64,000 bases of DNA from Mycolicibacterium septicum DSM 44393 (GCF_000455325.1 NZ_HG322952.1:148476-212475); one strand, 5' to 3'; counted from the stretch's first letter, positions 33,574-42,234 are shown. Made by a program: numbers and translations. Notes: generated by a model from the sequence alone, not told the origin.

Positions 33574-35176
33574 CGCTCAACTCTCCACTGTCCAGCCGCA
33601 GCCAACGGTCGATGCCGATGGCATCCAGGAACCGTTCGTCGTGGCTGACCACCACGAACGCCCCCCGGTAGGCGTTCAGCGCTGATTCCAGTTGGCCGAC
33701 GCTGACAAGATCGAGGTTGTTCGTCGGCTCGTCCAGCAGCAGCAACTGAGGCGCAGGTTCGGCGTAGAGCACGCATGCCAGCGTCGCCCGCAACCGCTCC
33801 CCGCCCGACAGGGCAGCCACCGGAAGATGGATCCGGTCGCCGCGAAACAGGAACTGCGCCAACAGATGCATGCGCCGGGTGTGCGGCAGACTCGGCGCGG
33901 CCGCGGCCAGGCTCTCGGCCACCGTGCGGTCCTCGGCAAGCAGGTCCAGTCGCTGCGACAGCGAGGCGATGCGCCCGTCCACCCGTTGCACCGTCCCGGA
34001 GTCGGGTTCCAGCGAGCCGTCGATGATCCGCAGCAGGGTCGACTTGCCCGCCCCGTTGGGACCGGTCAGGGCGATACGCTCGGGACCTCGAATCGAGAGG
34101 TCGATCCCGTTGTCGGCGAACAGTTTCCGGCCACCACGGCTGATCTGAAGGCCTTCCCCGGTGAACACCGTCCGCCCGGCAGGCACCACCGTGTCGGGCA
34201 GGTCCAACGCAATCACCTTGTCGTCACGCAACGCTCGTTCGGCTTCGTCGAGCCGGGAGCGCGCGTCATCGACCCGCCGGGCGTGCACGTCGTCGGCGCG
34301 GGCCGCCGATTCCTGGGCATCGCGTTTCAGCTTGCCCGCCACGATCTTGGGCAGCCCGGCGTCCTTGACGTTGCGCGCGGCGTTCGACGACCGTCGCGCA
34401 GCCCGCTCACGTGCCTCCTGCATCTGTCGCTTCTCCCGCTTGAGCTGCTGTTCGGCGTTGCGGATGTTGCCCTCGGCCACAGTCTGCGCAGCCTCCACGG
34501 TCTCCTGATAGGCGGTGAAATTGCCTCCGTAGAAGATGATTTCGCCCCGGTACAGCTCGGCGATCTGATCCATCCGGTCCAGCAGTACCCGGTCATGACT
34601 GACCACCAGCAGGCACCCGGAATAGCTGTCGATCGCGTCGTACAGGCGGTTCCTGGCCCCGCTGTCCAGGTTGTTGGTGGGCTCGTCGAGCAGCAGCACG
34701 CTGGGCCGCTTCAGCAGTTGGGCCGCCAATCCCAGCGACACCACCTCGCCGCCGGACAACGTTCCCAACCGGCGGTCCAGGGCCAGGCCGTCGAGCCCGA
34801 GCCGGTCCAACTGGGCGCGGGAGCGTTCTTCGATGTCCCAGTCGTCGCCGATGGTGGCGAACACGTCTTCGCCGGCGTCACCGTCGGCCAGTGCCGCCAA
34901 TGCGTCGAGCACCGGGGCCACCCCCAGTACCGCGGCGACGGTGAGATCGGCGGTGAACGGCAGGCTTTGGGGCAGATAGCCGACGGCGCCGTCGACCGTC
35001 ACCGAGCCCGCCGAGGGTCGGTACTCCCCGGCGATCAGCTTGAGCAGCGTGCTCTTTCCGGCACCGTTGGGTGCGACGAGTCCGGTGCGCCCCGGTCCGA
35101 CGGAGAACGACAGGTCCGAGAACAGCTCGACATCATCGGGCCAGGAGAATGACAAATGGGAACAGACAACAGACAT
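33554..35176 (-). CDS. ABC-F family ATPase (ribosome-associated)
   Basis: 540 residues from ATG 35176. Two ATPase domains with Walker A APNGAGKST and GPNGAGKST, signatures LSGGEVV and LSGGERL, and Walker B LLLDEPTNNLD in both. A charged inter-domain linker (about 240-330) would reach the ribosome P-site; there are no membrane helices. Such proteins rescue stalled or antibiotic-bound ribosomes. TTGGAG 8 nt upstream and the family-like start MSVVCSHLSF favour 35176 over the in-frame ATGs at 35236 and 35212. A leader of about 170 bp precedes it. Confidence 0.85.
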   Translation of the reverse strand: MSVVCSHLSFSWPDDVELFSDLSFSVGPGRTGLVAPNGAGKSTLLKLIAGEYRPSAGSVTVDGAVGYLPQSLPFTADLTVAAVLGVAPVLDALAALADGDAGEDVFATIGDDWDIEERSRAQLDRLGLDGLALDRRLGTLSGGEVVSLGLAAQLLKRPSVLLLDEPTNNLDSGARNRLYDAIDSYSGCLLVVSHDRVLLDRMDQIAELYRGEIIFYGGNFTAYQETVEAAQTVAEGNIRNAEQQLKREKRQMQEARERAARRSSNAARNVKDAGLPKIVAGKLKRDAQESAARADDVHARRVDDARSRLDEAERALRDDKVIALDLPDTVVPAGRTVFTGEGLQISRGGRKLFADNGIDLSIRGPERIALTGPNGAGKSTLLRIIDGSLEPDSGTVQRVDGRIASLSQRLDLLAEDRTVAESLAAAAPSLPHTRRMHLLAQFLFRGDRIHLPVAALSGGERLRATLACVLYAEPAPQLLLLDEPTNNLDLVSVGQLESALNAYRGAFVVVSHDERFLDAIGIDRWLRLDSGELSATSAAG

Positions 35177-35245
35177 GCTGGTACTCCAAGGTGATGCGGG
35201 CAGCAGGCACCGCATTGAGGGACAGGAACGAATCAACTCTCGGGA

Positions 35246-35275
35246 TCACCCGGAGATGTCGTCTTCTCCCAGCAT
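35246..35275 (-). promoter_or_regulatory. Possible leader peptide/attenuator before the ABC-F gene
   Basis: The minus strand holds a nine-codon frame, ATG 35275 to TGA 35246 (MLGEDDISG), inside the 169-bp gap upstream of the ABC-F start. GAGGTGG lies before it. Antibiotic-inducible ABC-F genes often use such leaders, but no clear alternative hairpins could be proven here. Confidence 0.25.
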
Positions 35276-35345
35276 GTTTTCAGCCCACCTCGGTTGACAG
35301 CAGATGCGAAATCCATAGTACGCACGCCTGCAACCGATTTTCGGC

Positions 35346-35711
35346 TCAGAACGTTCCGCGCAGCCGATCCAGTTGTCGCCGTTCACGTTTCGTCGGCCGA
35401 CCGGCTCCTCGGTCGCGCACCGGAACCGAAGCCACCATCTCCTTGGGCGGCGGTGGCGGACTGCGGTCGATCAGGCATTCCGAAGCCACCGATGCGCCCA
35501 CGCGTTTGGCGATGGGCCGGATGACCTCCACGATCCGGTCACGTCCGTCGAGCCGGATCCGCACCTCGTCGCCGGGGCTGACGTGCTGCGCCGGTTTGGC
35601 GGGCACGTTGTTGACCTGGACGTGTCCGCCCCGGCAGGCGGCCGCCGCCGCGGACCGGGTCTTGGTGATGCGCACGGCCCAGATCCAGCTGTCGACGCGG
35701 ACGGTGCTCAT
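35346..35711 (-). CDS. S4-domain RNA-binding protein (Hsp15/RqcP-like)
   Basis: 121 residues. The S4 RNA-binding fold opens the protein: VRVDSWIWAVRITKTRSAAAAACRGGHV then VNNVPAKPAQHVSPGDEV. A basic C-terminus (GRPTKRERRQLDRLRG) follows. Homologues bind stalled 50S ribosomal subunits in quality control. It overlaps the dapE stop by four bases and lies upstream of the ABC-F gene; two ribosome-linked proteins in one transcription unit are suggestive. Confidence 0.85.
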   Translation of the reverse strand: MSTVRVDSWIWAVRITKTRSAAAAACRGGHVQVNNVPAKPAQHVSPGDEVRIRLDGRDRIVEVIRPIAKRVGASVASECLIDRSPPPPPKEMVASVPVRDRGAGRPTKRERRQLDRLRGTF

Positions 35712-36772
35712 GTCAGATAGCGCCGCAACATGTCGGTGACCGCGGTGATCTGGGCGACCTCGACCCGCTCGTCGACCTTGTGGGCGAGGTTGGGATCGCC
35801 CGGCCCGTAGTTGACGGCGGGGATCCCCAGCGCGGCGAACCGGGATACATCCGTCCAGCCGTACTTGGCGCGGACCTGTCCCCCGGCCGCGGCGACCAGG
35901 GCGGCGGCCGCGGGTTTGGCCAGCCCCGGCAGTGCGCCGGCGGCGGCATCGGTCAGTTCGATGTCGACGTCGAGACCGTCGAACACCTCGTGCACGTGGG
36001 CGACGGCCGCCTCGACACTGCGGTCGGGGGCGAACCGGAAGTTGACGGTCACCGACGCGGCGTCGGGGATGACGTTGCCGGCGATGCCACCGTCGATGCG
36101 TACCGCCGAAAGCCCTTCCCGGTATACGCAGCCGTCGATGTCGACGCTGCGGGGCTGATAGGCCGTGAGCCGGTCGAGCACCGCGCCGAGTTTGTGAATG
36201 GCGTTGTCGCCCAGCCAGGAACGCGCGGAATGCGCGCGGGTGCCGGTGGCGCCGACGACGACGCGGATAGTGCCCTGGCAGCCTGCCTCTATGAATCCGC
36301 CGGAGGGTTCGCCGAGGATCGCGACGTCGGCCTGCAGCCAGTCCGGGAGTTCGCGTTCGATACGGCCCAGCCCATTGGCGCTGGACTCGATCTCCTCGCA
36401 GTCGTACATCACCAGGGTGATGTCGTGGCTCGGCTCGGCAATGGTGGCCGCCAGATGCAGGAACACCGCGTCACCCGACTTCATGTCCGAGGTGCCGCAG
36501 CCCCACATCTCGCCGTTCTTGATGTGGCTGGGCAGGTTGTCGGCAGCGGGCACGGTGTCGGTGTGCCCGGCCAGCAGTACTCGCGACGGGCGGCCCAGAT
36601 CGGTACGGGCCAGGACTGCGTCGCCGTTGCGGATTACTTCGAACCACGGTGCCTGTGTCCGGAGCGCGGCCTCGATCTCGTCGGCGATGCGCTGCTCGTG
36701 ACGCGACTCGCTGGGGATGTCCACCAGCGCGGCGGTCAGGGCGATCGGATCAGCACGCAGGTCTAGCCCCAT
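35708..36772 (-). CDS. dapE: Succinyl-diaminopimelate desuccinylase DapE
   Basis: Zinc peptidase-like enzyme of lysine/DAP synthesis, releasing succinate from N-succinyl-LL-DAP. 354 residues from ATG 36772. M20 family metal ligands: LLAGHTDTVPA, WGCGTSDMKSGDAV, YDCEEIESSANGL. The open frame to 37030 runs across the divergent dapD gene and was rejected. TAGCCT 8 nt upstream of the start serves as probable -10. Start codons of dapE and dapD are only 34 bp apart. Matches Rv1202. Confidence 0.92.
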   Translation of the reverse strand: MGLDLRADPIALTAALVDIPSESRHEQRIADEIEAALRTQAPWFEVIRNGDAVLARTDLGRPSRVLLAGHTDTVPAADNLPSHIKNGEMWGCGTSDMKSGDAVFLHLAATIAEPSHDITLVMYDCEEIESSANGLGRIERELPDWLQADVAILGEPSGGFIEAGCQGTIRVVVGATGTRAHSARSWLGDNAIHKLGAVLDRLTAYQPRSVDIDGCVYREGLSAVRIDGGIAGNVIPDAASVTVNFRFAPDRSVEAAVAHVHEVFDGLDVDIELTDAAAGALPGLAKPAAAALVAAAGGQVRAKYGWTDVSRFAALGIPAVNYGPGDPNLAHKVDERVEVAQITAVTDMLRRYLT

Positions 36773-36780
36773 GGTCTCCG

Positions 36781-36798
36781 AGGCTAGTCCAGTAACCT
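36781..36798. promoter_or_regulatory. Overlapping divergent dapE/dapD promoters
   Basis: TAGCCT on the minus strand (36781-36786) lies 8 nt before the dapE ATG. TAACCT on the plus strand (36793-36798) lies 8 nt before the dapD GTG. The two hexamers are 6 bp apart, so each polymerase footprint covers the start of the other gene. Confidence 0.45.
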
Positions 36799-36806
36799 TG
36801 GCCAAC

Positions 36807-37751
36807 GTGACTGCAGCATCTGGCGTCGGCCTGGCCACCATCACCGCCGACGGGACCGTCCTGGACACCTGGTTTCCCGCCCCCGAGCTGAGCGCCTCCG
36901 GCGAAGCCGGCACGGTGAAGCTCACCGGCGATGACATCCCCGCCGAGTTCGCGGGTCTGACCGGCCCCGATGCCGACCGCGGTGTCGAGGTGGTGGCGGT
37001 GCGCACCACGATCACCGACCTCGCAGACAAGCCCGCCGACGCGCATGACGCCTACCTGCGGCTGCACCTGCTCTCGCACCGGCTCGTGGCCCCGCACGGC
37101 GCCAACATGGACGGCATCTTCGGAGCGCTGGCCAACGTGGTGTGGACGAATTTCGGGCCGTGCGCGGTCGAGGGCTTCGAGACGGTGCGCGGCAAGCTGC
37201 GTCGCCGCGGAGCCGTCGCGGTCTACGGCGTCGACAAGTTCCCCCGCATGGTCGACTACGTGCTGCCGTCCGGAGTGCGGATCGCCGACGCCGACCGCGT
37301 CCGCCTGGGCGCACACCTGGCCGCCGGCACGACGGTCATGCACGAAGGCTTCGTGAACTTCAATGCCGGCACCCTGGGCACCTCGATGGTGGAAGGCCGG
37401 ATCTCGGCCGGTGTCGTGGTGGACGACGGCTCCGACATCGGTGGCGGCGCGTCGATCATGGGCACGCTGTCCGGTGGCGGCAAAGAGGTGATCTCGGTGG
37501 GTAAGCGCTGCCTGCTGGGCGCCAACGCGGGCCTCGGCATCTCGCTCGGCGACGACTGCGTGATCGAGGCCGGGCTGTATGTCACCGGGGGCACCAAGGT
37601 GACCACCGCCGACGGGCAGACCACCAAGGCCGTCGAGCTGTCCGGCGCCAACAACCTGCTGTTCCGCCGCAACTCGCTCTCCGGTGCGGTCGAGGTCGTC
37701 AAGCGTGACGGCACCGGCATCACGCTCAACGAGGCGCTGCACGCCAACTAG
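36807..37751 (+). CDS. dapD: Tetrahydrodipicolinate N-succinyltransferase DapD
   Basis: Adds succinate to tetrahydrodipicolinate in lysine/DAP synthesis. 314 residues from GTG 36807 (VTAASGVGLATITADG), close to the 317 of M. tuberculosis Rv1201c. Seen: VYGVDKFPRMVDYV, GTTVMHEGFVNFNAGTLG, MVEGRISAGVVV and the left-handed beta-helix hexapeptides around GGGASIMGTLSGGG. The longer frame from 36717 overlaps the dapE start and was rejected. Same pathway as dapE, dapC also in this window. Confidence 0.92.
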   Translation: MTAASGVGLATITADGTVLDTWFPAPELSASGEAGTVKLTGDDIPAEFAGLTGPDADRGVEVVAVRTTITDLADKPADAHDAYLRLHLLSHRLVAPHGANMDGIFGALANVVWTNFGPCAVEGFETVRGKLRRRGAVAVYGVDKFPRMVDYVLPSGVRIADADRVRLGAHLAAGTTVMHEGFVNFNAGTLGTSMVEGRISAGVVVDDGSDIGGGASIMGTLSGGGKEVISVGKRCLLGANAGLGISLGDDCVIEAGLYVTGGTKVTTADGQTTKAVELSGANNLLFRRNSLSGAVEVVKRDGTGITLNEALHAN

Positions 37752-37766
37752 GACCGTTTCCTAGTT
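37746..37766. terminator. Symmetric hairpin holding both convergent stop codons
   Basis: AACTAGGA and TCCTAGTT pair over 8 bp around CCGTT. The left arm contains the dapD stop TAG, the right arm the stop of the GH27 gene on the other strand. Confidence 0.6.
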
Positions 37767-39017
37767 CGCGCCGCAGTCCGGCGTCACCCGCAGCATCACC
37801 ACACCGTGACCGGGCACCTGCCGTTCGATGGTGCCGGTCGCGGTGGTTTCGGTGTGCTGCCACAGATCGCGCACGGTCGCGCAGTTGTCGTCGGCCAATC
37901 CGATGGCGTCCAGGTCGGTGCGGATGGGCTGCGGCCCGTCGGACTGATTGAACAGGGCCAGCGCCACCGCGCCGTCGGTCAACCTTTTGACCACCACCCG
38001 CGGATCATCGCTGAGCGGCTGCCCCTGCACCATCAACGGATCCTGGTCGACGGCGATCACGTCCCGGTTGGTCAGGATGCCTCTCGTCTCGTCCGTCATG
38101 GCGCGAATATCGTTGCCGGCCAACAGAGGTGCCGCCAGCATCGCCCACAGTGAGAAGTGGGCGCGCTGCTCCGTTTCGGTCAGATCAGGCCGCGGCGCAC
38201 CCAACGCCATGGTCGGATGCCCGACGACGAACTGGTTCCAGCCGACCCCGACCACCAGCATGTCGGGGTCGTTGACGTGGGTCGGTTTGCTGTGCGGCGC
38301 AAGCGGACCCGATTGACCGAACGCCTGACTCACCCCGGCCAGACCCTCCCGCCACAAGGCGGCATCGCCCCATGCGGGAACCAGGTCGACGGCGTCGCGG
38401 GTGATGTCGGCGATGTGCGACCAGTCGTAAGCCAGGCCGGCTCCCGGGTCGCCGGAGCTGTTCGGGTTGATGCTGTAGACGATGTGACGACCGCTGGCAC
38501 GCAACGCATCTCGCATCGCGGTGAAGTACTGGACCTGCTCGTCGTGGCCGGCCTCCATCCGGCACCAGTCGTACTTGAGGTAGTCGACGCCCCAGTCGGC
38601 GAACGTCTTGGCATCGGCCTGCTCGTGCCCCGCAGCACCGATCCGGGGATCCTGCCCGCAGCCCTGGTTGAAGGGGCTGTGGTAGATCCCGAGCAGCAAG
38701 CTGCGGTCATGCGCGTATTGGGCCAACGCGGCGATGCCGTGCGGGAAGCGGTCCGGGTCGGCCTGCAGCGAGCCGTCGGCGCCCCGGGTCGGCGCCGCCC
38801 AACCGGCGTCCAGGTTGACGTAGCGGTATCCGGCATCGCGCATGCCCGAGGAGACCATCGCGTCGATGGTCTCGCGCACGCTCTGCTCGGTCAGCGTGAT
38901 GCCGGAGTTCCAGGAGTTCCAGCCCAGTGGCGGCACCTGCGGCTGCGACGGCGGGGCCGGCGCACTGCACGCGGCCAGCACGGCGACGCAAGCCACCAGG
39001 CGACCGAGTCCGCGCAT
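37761..39017 (-). CDS. GH27 alpha-galactosidase-like lipoprotein
   Basis: 418 residues. A lipoprotein signal with lipobox VLAAC (Cys17) shows it is anchored outside the cytoplasmic membrane. GH27 features: PPLGWNSWN near the start, YVNLDAGW, the nucleophile in YLKYDWC, and the acid/base in NDPDMLVVG. A beta-sandwich domain (RVVVKRLTDGAVALALFNQSD) ends it. Likely removes alpha-galactosyl, or possibly N-acetylgalactosaminyl or arabinopyranosyl, residues from exogenous or wall glycans. To my knowledge not part of the matching M. tuberculosis locus. Confidence 0.85.
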   Translation of the reverse strand: MRGLGRLVACVAVLAACSAPAPPSQPQVPPLGWNSWNSGITLTEQSVRETIDAMVSSGMRDAGYRYVNLDAGWAAPTRGADGSLQADPDRFPHGIAALAQYAHDRSLLLGIYHSPFNQGCGQDPRIGAAGHEQADAKTFADWGVDYLKYDWCRMEAGHDEQVQYFTAMRDALRASGRHIVYSINPNSSGDPGAGLAYDWSHIADITRDAVDLVPAWGDAALWREGLAGVSQAFGQSGPLAPHSKPTHVNDPDMLVVGVGWNQFVVGHPTMALGAPRPDLTETEQRAHFSLWAMLAAPLLAGNDIRAMTDETRGILTNRDVIAVDQDPLMVQGQPLSDDPRVVVKRLTDGAVALALFNQSDGPQPIRTDLDAIGLADDNCATVRDLWQHTETTATGTIERQVPGHGVVMLRVTPDCGAN

Positions 39018-39064
39018 GCGGTCATGGTGGCATCGTTGCCTGGCAACTCACTTTGACGCTCAAC

Positions 39065-39319
39065 TCAGGTGCAAGGAATCCCGTGCGGGCCACCCACCCA
39101 GTGACCTGGTGGAGACTGCCACGGGCACCACTTCTTGATCTGTCCGGGCGGGCCCATGTTGACCCCCGGATTCCAGTCAACCCACCCGGGCCCCGGAATC
39201 CACGGGATGTTGGGACCCCATCCGGGGTCAGCTTGTGCCGAACCCGCACCCAATCCGAGGGAGCCAAGGCCGAGCGCACCGGCGATCATCGCCGTTCCAG
39301 CGGCTTTCTTGAGATTCAT
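39065..39319 (-). CDS. Small secreted Trp/Pro/Gly-rich protein
   Basis: 84 residues from ATG 39319, with GGAGGC 6 nt upstream. A Sec signal (MNLKKAAGTAMIAGALGLG) ends at AQA, followed by a mature part of about 54 residues rich in Trp, Pro and Gly (DPGWGPNIPWIPGPGW) with two cysteines. Small proteins of this build are common in mycobacteria and have no known function. Confidence 0.75.
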   Translation of the reverse strand: MNLKKAAGTAMIAGALGLGSLGLGAGSAQADPGWGPNIPWIPGPGWVDWNPGVNMGPPGQIKKWCPWQSPPGHWVGGPHGIPCT

Positions 39320-39385
39320 ACGTGCCTCCAAACCGAGGCAGGGCGCTGACGTGCGATAAACGCCCCGTCAGTAACCAACGTACCC

Positions 39386-39733
39386 CTACTCGGCGGCGAG
39401 CACGCAGAACTCGTTGCCCTCCGGGTCGGCCAGCACCACCCATGTCTCCTCGCCTTGGCCGATGTCGACGTGACGGGCGCCGAGGCCGATCAAGCGGTCC
39501 ACCTCGACCTGCTGATCCTCCGGCGTGAAGTCCGGATGCAGACGGTTCTTGACCACCTTGTCCTCCGGCACGGCGGTGAACAACCAGGTCGGGCCTGCAC
39601 CCGGTGGTGGGGTGAGTATCACGTCGCCGTCGGCATCCGTGTGCACGGGCCAGCCGAGCGCTTCCGACCACCAGGCCCCCAACGCTTCGGGGTCATGTGC
39701 GTCGATGCAGATCTCGGAGAACCTCAACCCCAT
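39386..39733 (-). CDS. VOC (glyoxalase-like) family protein
   Basis: 115 residues. One full vicinal-oxygen-chelate module: MGLRFSEICIDAHDPEALGAWW, then HVDIGQGEETWVVLADPEGNEFCVL, with the metal-ligand-like acidic residue near the end. Function in the family ranges from lactoylglutathione lyase to antibiotic binding; it cannot be set here. Its start overlaps the fadD36 stop by 10 bp. Confidence 0.82.
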   Translation of the reverse strand: MGLRFSEICIDAHDPEALGAWWSEALGWPVHTDADGDVILTPPPGAGPTWLFTAVPEDKVVKNRLHPDFTPEDQQVEVDRLIGLGARHVDIGQGEETWVVLADPEGNEFCVLAAE

Positions 39734-41130
39734 TGCGCCAGTTCCTTTTTCATCACCTTGCCCATGGCGTTTCGGGGCAGGCTGTCTACCAGCCGCACTT
39801 CGCGAGGCCGTTTGTGCGCTGAAAGTTGTTGGGCGACAAAGTCGATCAGCGTGTCGGGCGCAGCGGTGCCGACGACGAACGCGACGATGCGCTGCCCGAG
39901 ATCGTCGTCGGGAACACCGACGACCGCCACCTCGTCGACGCCGTCATGGCCTAACAGCACTGTCTCGATCTCACCGGCGCCGATGCGGTAGCCGCCCGAC
40001 TTGATCAGGTCCACCGACTCCCGCCCGACGATGCGGTGCATGCCGTCGGCGTCGATGACCGCGACATCGCCGGTGCGGTACCAGCCGTCGGGATCGAACG
40101 CGTCGGTGGTGGCCTCCGGCCGGTTGAGGTAGCCGCCGAACACCATGGGGCCCTTGATCTGCAGCTGCCCGATGGTCTCACCGTCGTGCGGCACCGGTGC
40201 GCCGTCGTCGTCGACGAGCCGGGTCTGCACCCCGTCCACGGGCAGCCCGACCCAGCCCGGCCTGCGCTCACCGTCGACCCGGGTGCTCAGCGTGATCAGC
40301 GATTCGGTGCTGCCGTAGCGCTCGACGGGTGCATGTCCGGTGAGCCGCACCAACTCGTCGAACACCGGCACCGGCAGCGGCGCGCTGCCGGAGACCAGCA
40401 GCCGGGCCGTGGCCAGGGCCAGCGCCGAGTCGAGATCCTTGACCACCCGCGACCACACCGTGGGCACCCCGAAGTACAGCGTGCCCTGGGCCTGCGCGTA
40501 CGCGGCCGGTGTCGGTTTCCCGGTGTGCACGAAGCGGTTTCCGATCCGCAGCGAGCCGAGCAGGCCCAGCACCAGGCCGTGCACGTGGAACAGCGGCAGC
40601 CCGTGCACCAGGGTGTCGGCAGCGGTCCACTCCCACGCCGCCGCCAGGGCGTCGATGTCGTCGGCAATGGCCTGGCGGCTGATCGGCACGCCCTTGGGCG
40701 CTCCGGTGGTCCCGGACGTGTACATGATGATCGCGGTCGAACTCGGCGCCGGCTCGGGATAGCGGTGCCAGGACCGGGCATGCAGCCGCACCGGGATGTG
40801 TGGCAGCCCCTCGGTCTCCTCGGGCCGCTCCCCCAGCCAGGCCTGGGCGCCGGAGTCGGCGAGGATGTGCCGACGTTCTGCCGCGCCGACGTCGGCGGGT
40901 ACCGGGACCACCGGCACACCTGCGATCAGGCAGCCGATGATGGCGAGGACCGTCGTCGGGGTCGGGGTCGCCAGGACGGCGATACGTTGCGCGACAGCCA
41001 CCCGCTCGGCCACCGAGGTGGCGGCGCCGACGAGATCACTGCGGCTCAGCACGGCACCGTCGATGGAAACGGCATCGTCGAGCTCGGCGCCGGCGGCGAC
41101 GGCCGCGGGGTTCAGGGAGGCCAGCAACAC
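39724..41130 (-). CDS. fadD36: Acyl-CoA synthetase FadD36
   Basis: ATP-dependent acyl-CoA ligase of the malonyl/methylmalonyl-CoA synthetase-like group (Rv1193). 468 residues from GTG 41130 (VLLASLNPAAV). AMP-binding motif IIMYTSGTTGAPKGVPIS, YGSTESLITLS, WYRTGDVAVID, and the C-terminal lysine near LPRNAMGKVMKK. TAGCCT lies 7 nt before the GTG, and the start corresponds to that of Rv1193; the longer frame from 41172 was rejected. Confidence 0.9.
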   Translation of the reverse strand: MLLASLNPAAVAAGAELDDAVSIDGAVLSRSDLVGAATSVAERVAVAQRIAVLATPTPTTVLAIIGCLIAGVPVVPVPADVGAAERRHILADSGAQAWLGERPEETEGLPHIPVRLHARSWHRYPEPAPSSTAIIMYTSGTTGAPKGVPISRQAIADDIDALAAAWEWTAADTLVHGLPLFHVHGLVLGLLGSLRIGNRFVHTGKPTPAAYAQAQGTLYFGVPTVWSRVVKDLDSALALATARLLVSGSAPLPVPVFDELVRLTGHAPVERYGSTESLITLSTRVDGERRPGWVGLPVDGVQTRLVDDDGAPVPHDGETIGQLQIKGPMVFGGYLNRPEATTDAFDPDGWYRTGDVAVIDADGMHRIVGRESVDLIKSGGYRIGAGEIETVLLGHDGVDEVAVVGVPDDDLGQRIVAFVVGTAAPDTLIDFVAQQLSAHKRPREVRLVDSLPRNAMGKVMKKELAQWG

Positions 41131-41137
41131 TCTTGTG

Positions 41138-41143
41138 AGGCTA
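41138..41143 (-). promoter_or_regulatory. Candidate leaderless -10 for fadD36 (TAGCCT)
   Basis: TAGCCT on the minus strand ends 7 nt before GTG 41130. Confidence 0.5.
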
Positions 41144-41208
41144 CCGGCGTGCCGTCCGGCGATCCCACCCACTCGACAGGACGCGGAGTTGGCGACAGGC
41201 TGGTGCCC

Positions 41209-42234
41209 ATGGGCACAGCTGCGCGCGACCGCGACGACTCAGGCCGGCCCCGCAGCACTCGCCCGCGTGACGCACTCGGCCGGCCGTTGCCCTACGGCAG
41301 TGAGGGCGTCGCCCGGATTCCTGACGACCTGGAGCTCTCACCGGCCGAAACTCTCGCCTACGCCCAGGATCTGCTCGACGACGGCCAGGCGTTCAGCGCC
41401 CACGAAGTACTCGAGGCGGCGTGGAAGAACGGCCCGGAGCATGAACGTGCGCTCTGGCAGGGACTGGCACAGCTGGCCGTGGGCATCACCCATGTCCAGC
41501 GCGGCAACCGGACCGGTGCCGCCACCTTGTTGAGACGAGCGTCGGCACGGCTGTCGCTGGTCGACCGACCGGCGCCCTACGACATCGACGTGGCCCACCT
41601 GGTCGAGTTCGCCGCCACGCTCGCCGATGAGATCGACGAGGGAGACGTCGACGCGGAGCGCCTGCACATCCGCCTGCGCGTGGACACGATCCGGCAGACC
41701 GCGACGCGCGAGGTGTACCGGAACAACTGGTTGACGCTGCGCGAGGACGACATCGTCCGGCCCGACGGCAGCACCGGCGTCTACGCCGTGGTGGACAAGC
41801 CGACCTACGCGCTGGTGATCCCGTACGACCCCGTTCAGGATCGGTTCCACCTCGTCGAACAGTTCCGCTACCCACTCGGACTGCGGCGCTGGGAGTTTCC
41901 CCAGGGCACCGCGCCCGAACAGGAGCATCTGGACCCGACTGCGTTGGCCCACCGCGAGCTTCGGGAGGAAACCGGGCTGCGCGCCGAGCACATGGAACGT
42001 TTGGGCCAGCTCGATGTGGCCGCCGGGATGAGCAGCCAGCGGGGCTGGGTGTTCCTGGCGACCGGCCTCACCGAGGGTGAACACGAACGCGAGCACGAGG
42101 AACAGGACATGCACAGCGCGTGGTTCTCCCGTGCCGAGCTGGACCGCATGATCCGCAACGGTGACATCACCGATGCCCAGAGCCTCGCGGCGCTGACATT
42201 TCTGCTGTTGCGCGAGAGCGGAATTCAGCGTTGA
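41209..42234 (+). CDS. DUF309-Nudix hydrolase fusion
   Basis: 341 residues. Residues about 40-120 are a DUF309 helical domain (FSAHEVLEAAWKNGPEHERALWQGLAQL). Residues about 165-330 are an ADP-ribose-pyrophosphatase-like Nudix domain. The Nudix box (233-257) reads GTAPEQEHLDPTALAHRELR then EETGL; it has 9 instead of 7 residues between the first Glu and REL. One continuous frame joins both, without stop or frameshift. Likely hydrolyses a nucleoside diphosphate derivative. In-frame starts at GTG 41149 and 41203 are alternatives. Confidence 0.8.
   Translation: MGTAARDRDDSGRPRSTRPRDALGRPLPYGSEGVARIPDDLELSPAETLAYAQDLLDDGQAFSAHEVLEAAWKNGPEHERALWQGLAQLAVGITHVQRGNRTGAATLLRRASARLSLVDRPAPYDIDVAHLVEFAATLADEIDEGDVDAERLHIRLRVDTIRQTATREVYRNNWLTLREDDIVRPDGSTGVYAVVDKPTYALVIPYDPVQDRFHLVEQFRYPLGLRRWEFPQGTAPEQEHLDPTALAHRELREETGLRAEHMERLGQLDVAAGMSSQRGWVFLATGLTEGEHEREHEEQDMHSAWFSRAELDRMIRNGDITDAQSLAALTFLLLRESGIQR

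Noticed and set aside
40036..41208. Upstream extension of the DUF309-Nudix frame
   Set aside because: Antisense to fadD36 with no similarity; only the portion after about 41149 is plausible.
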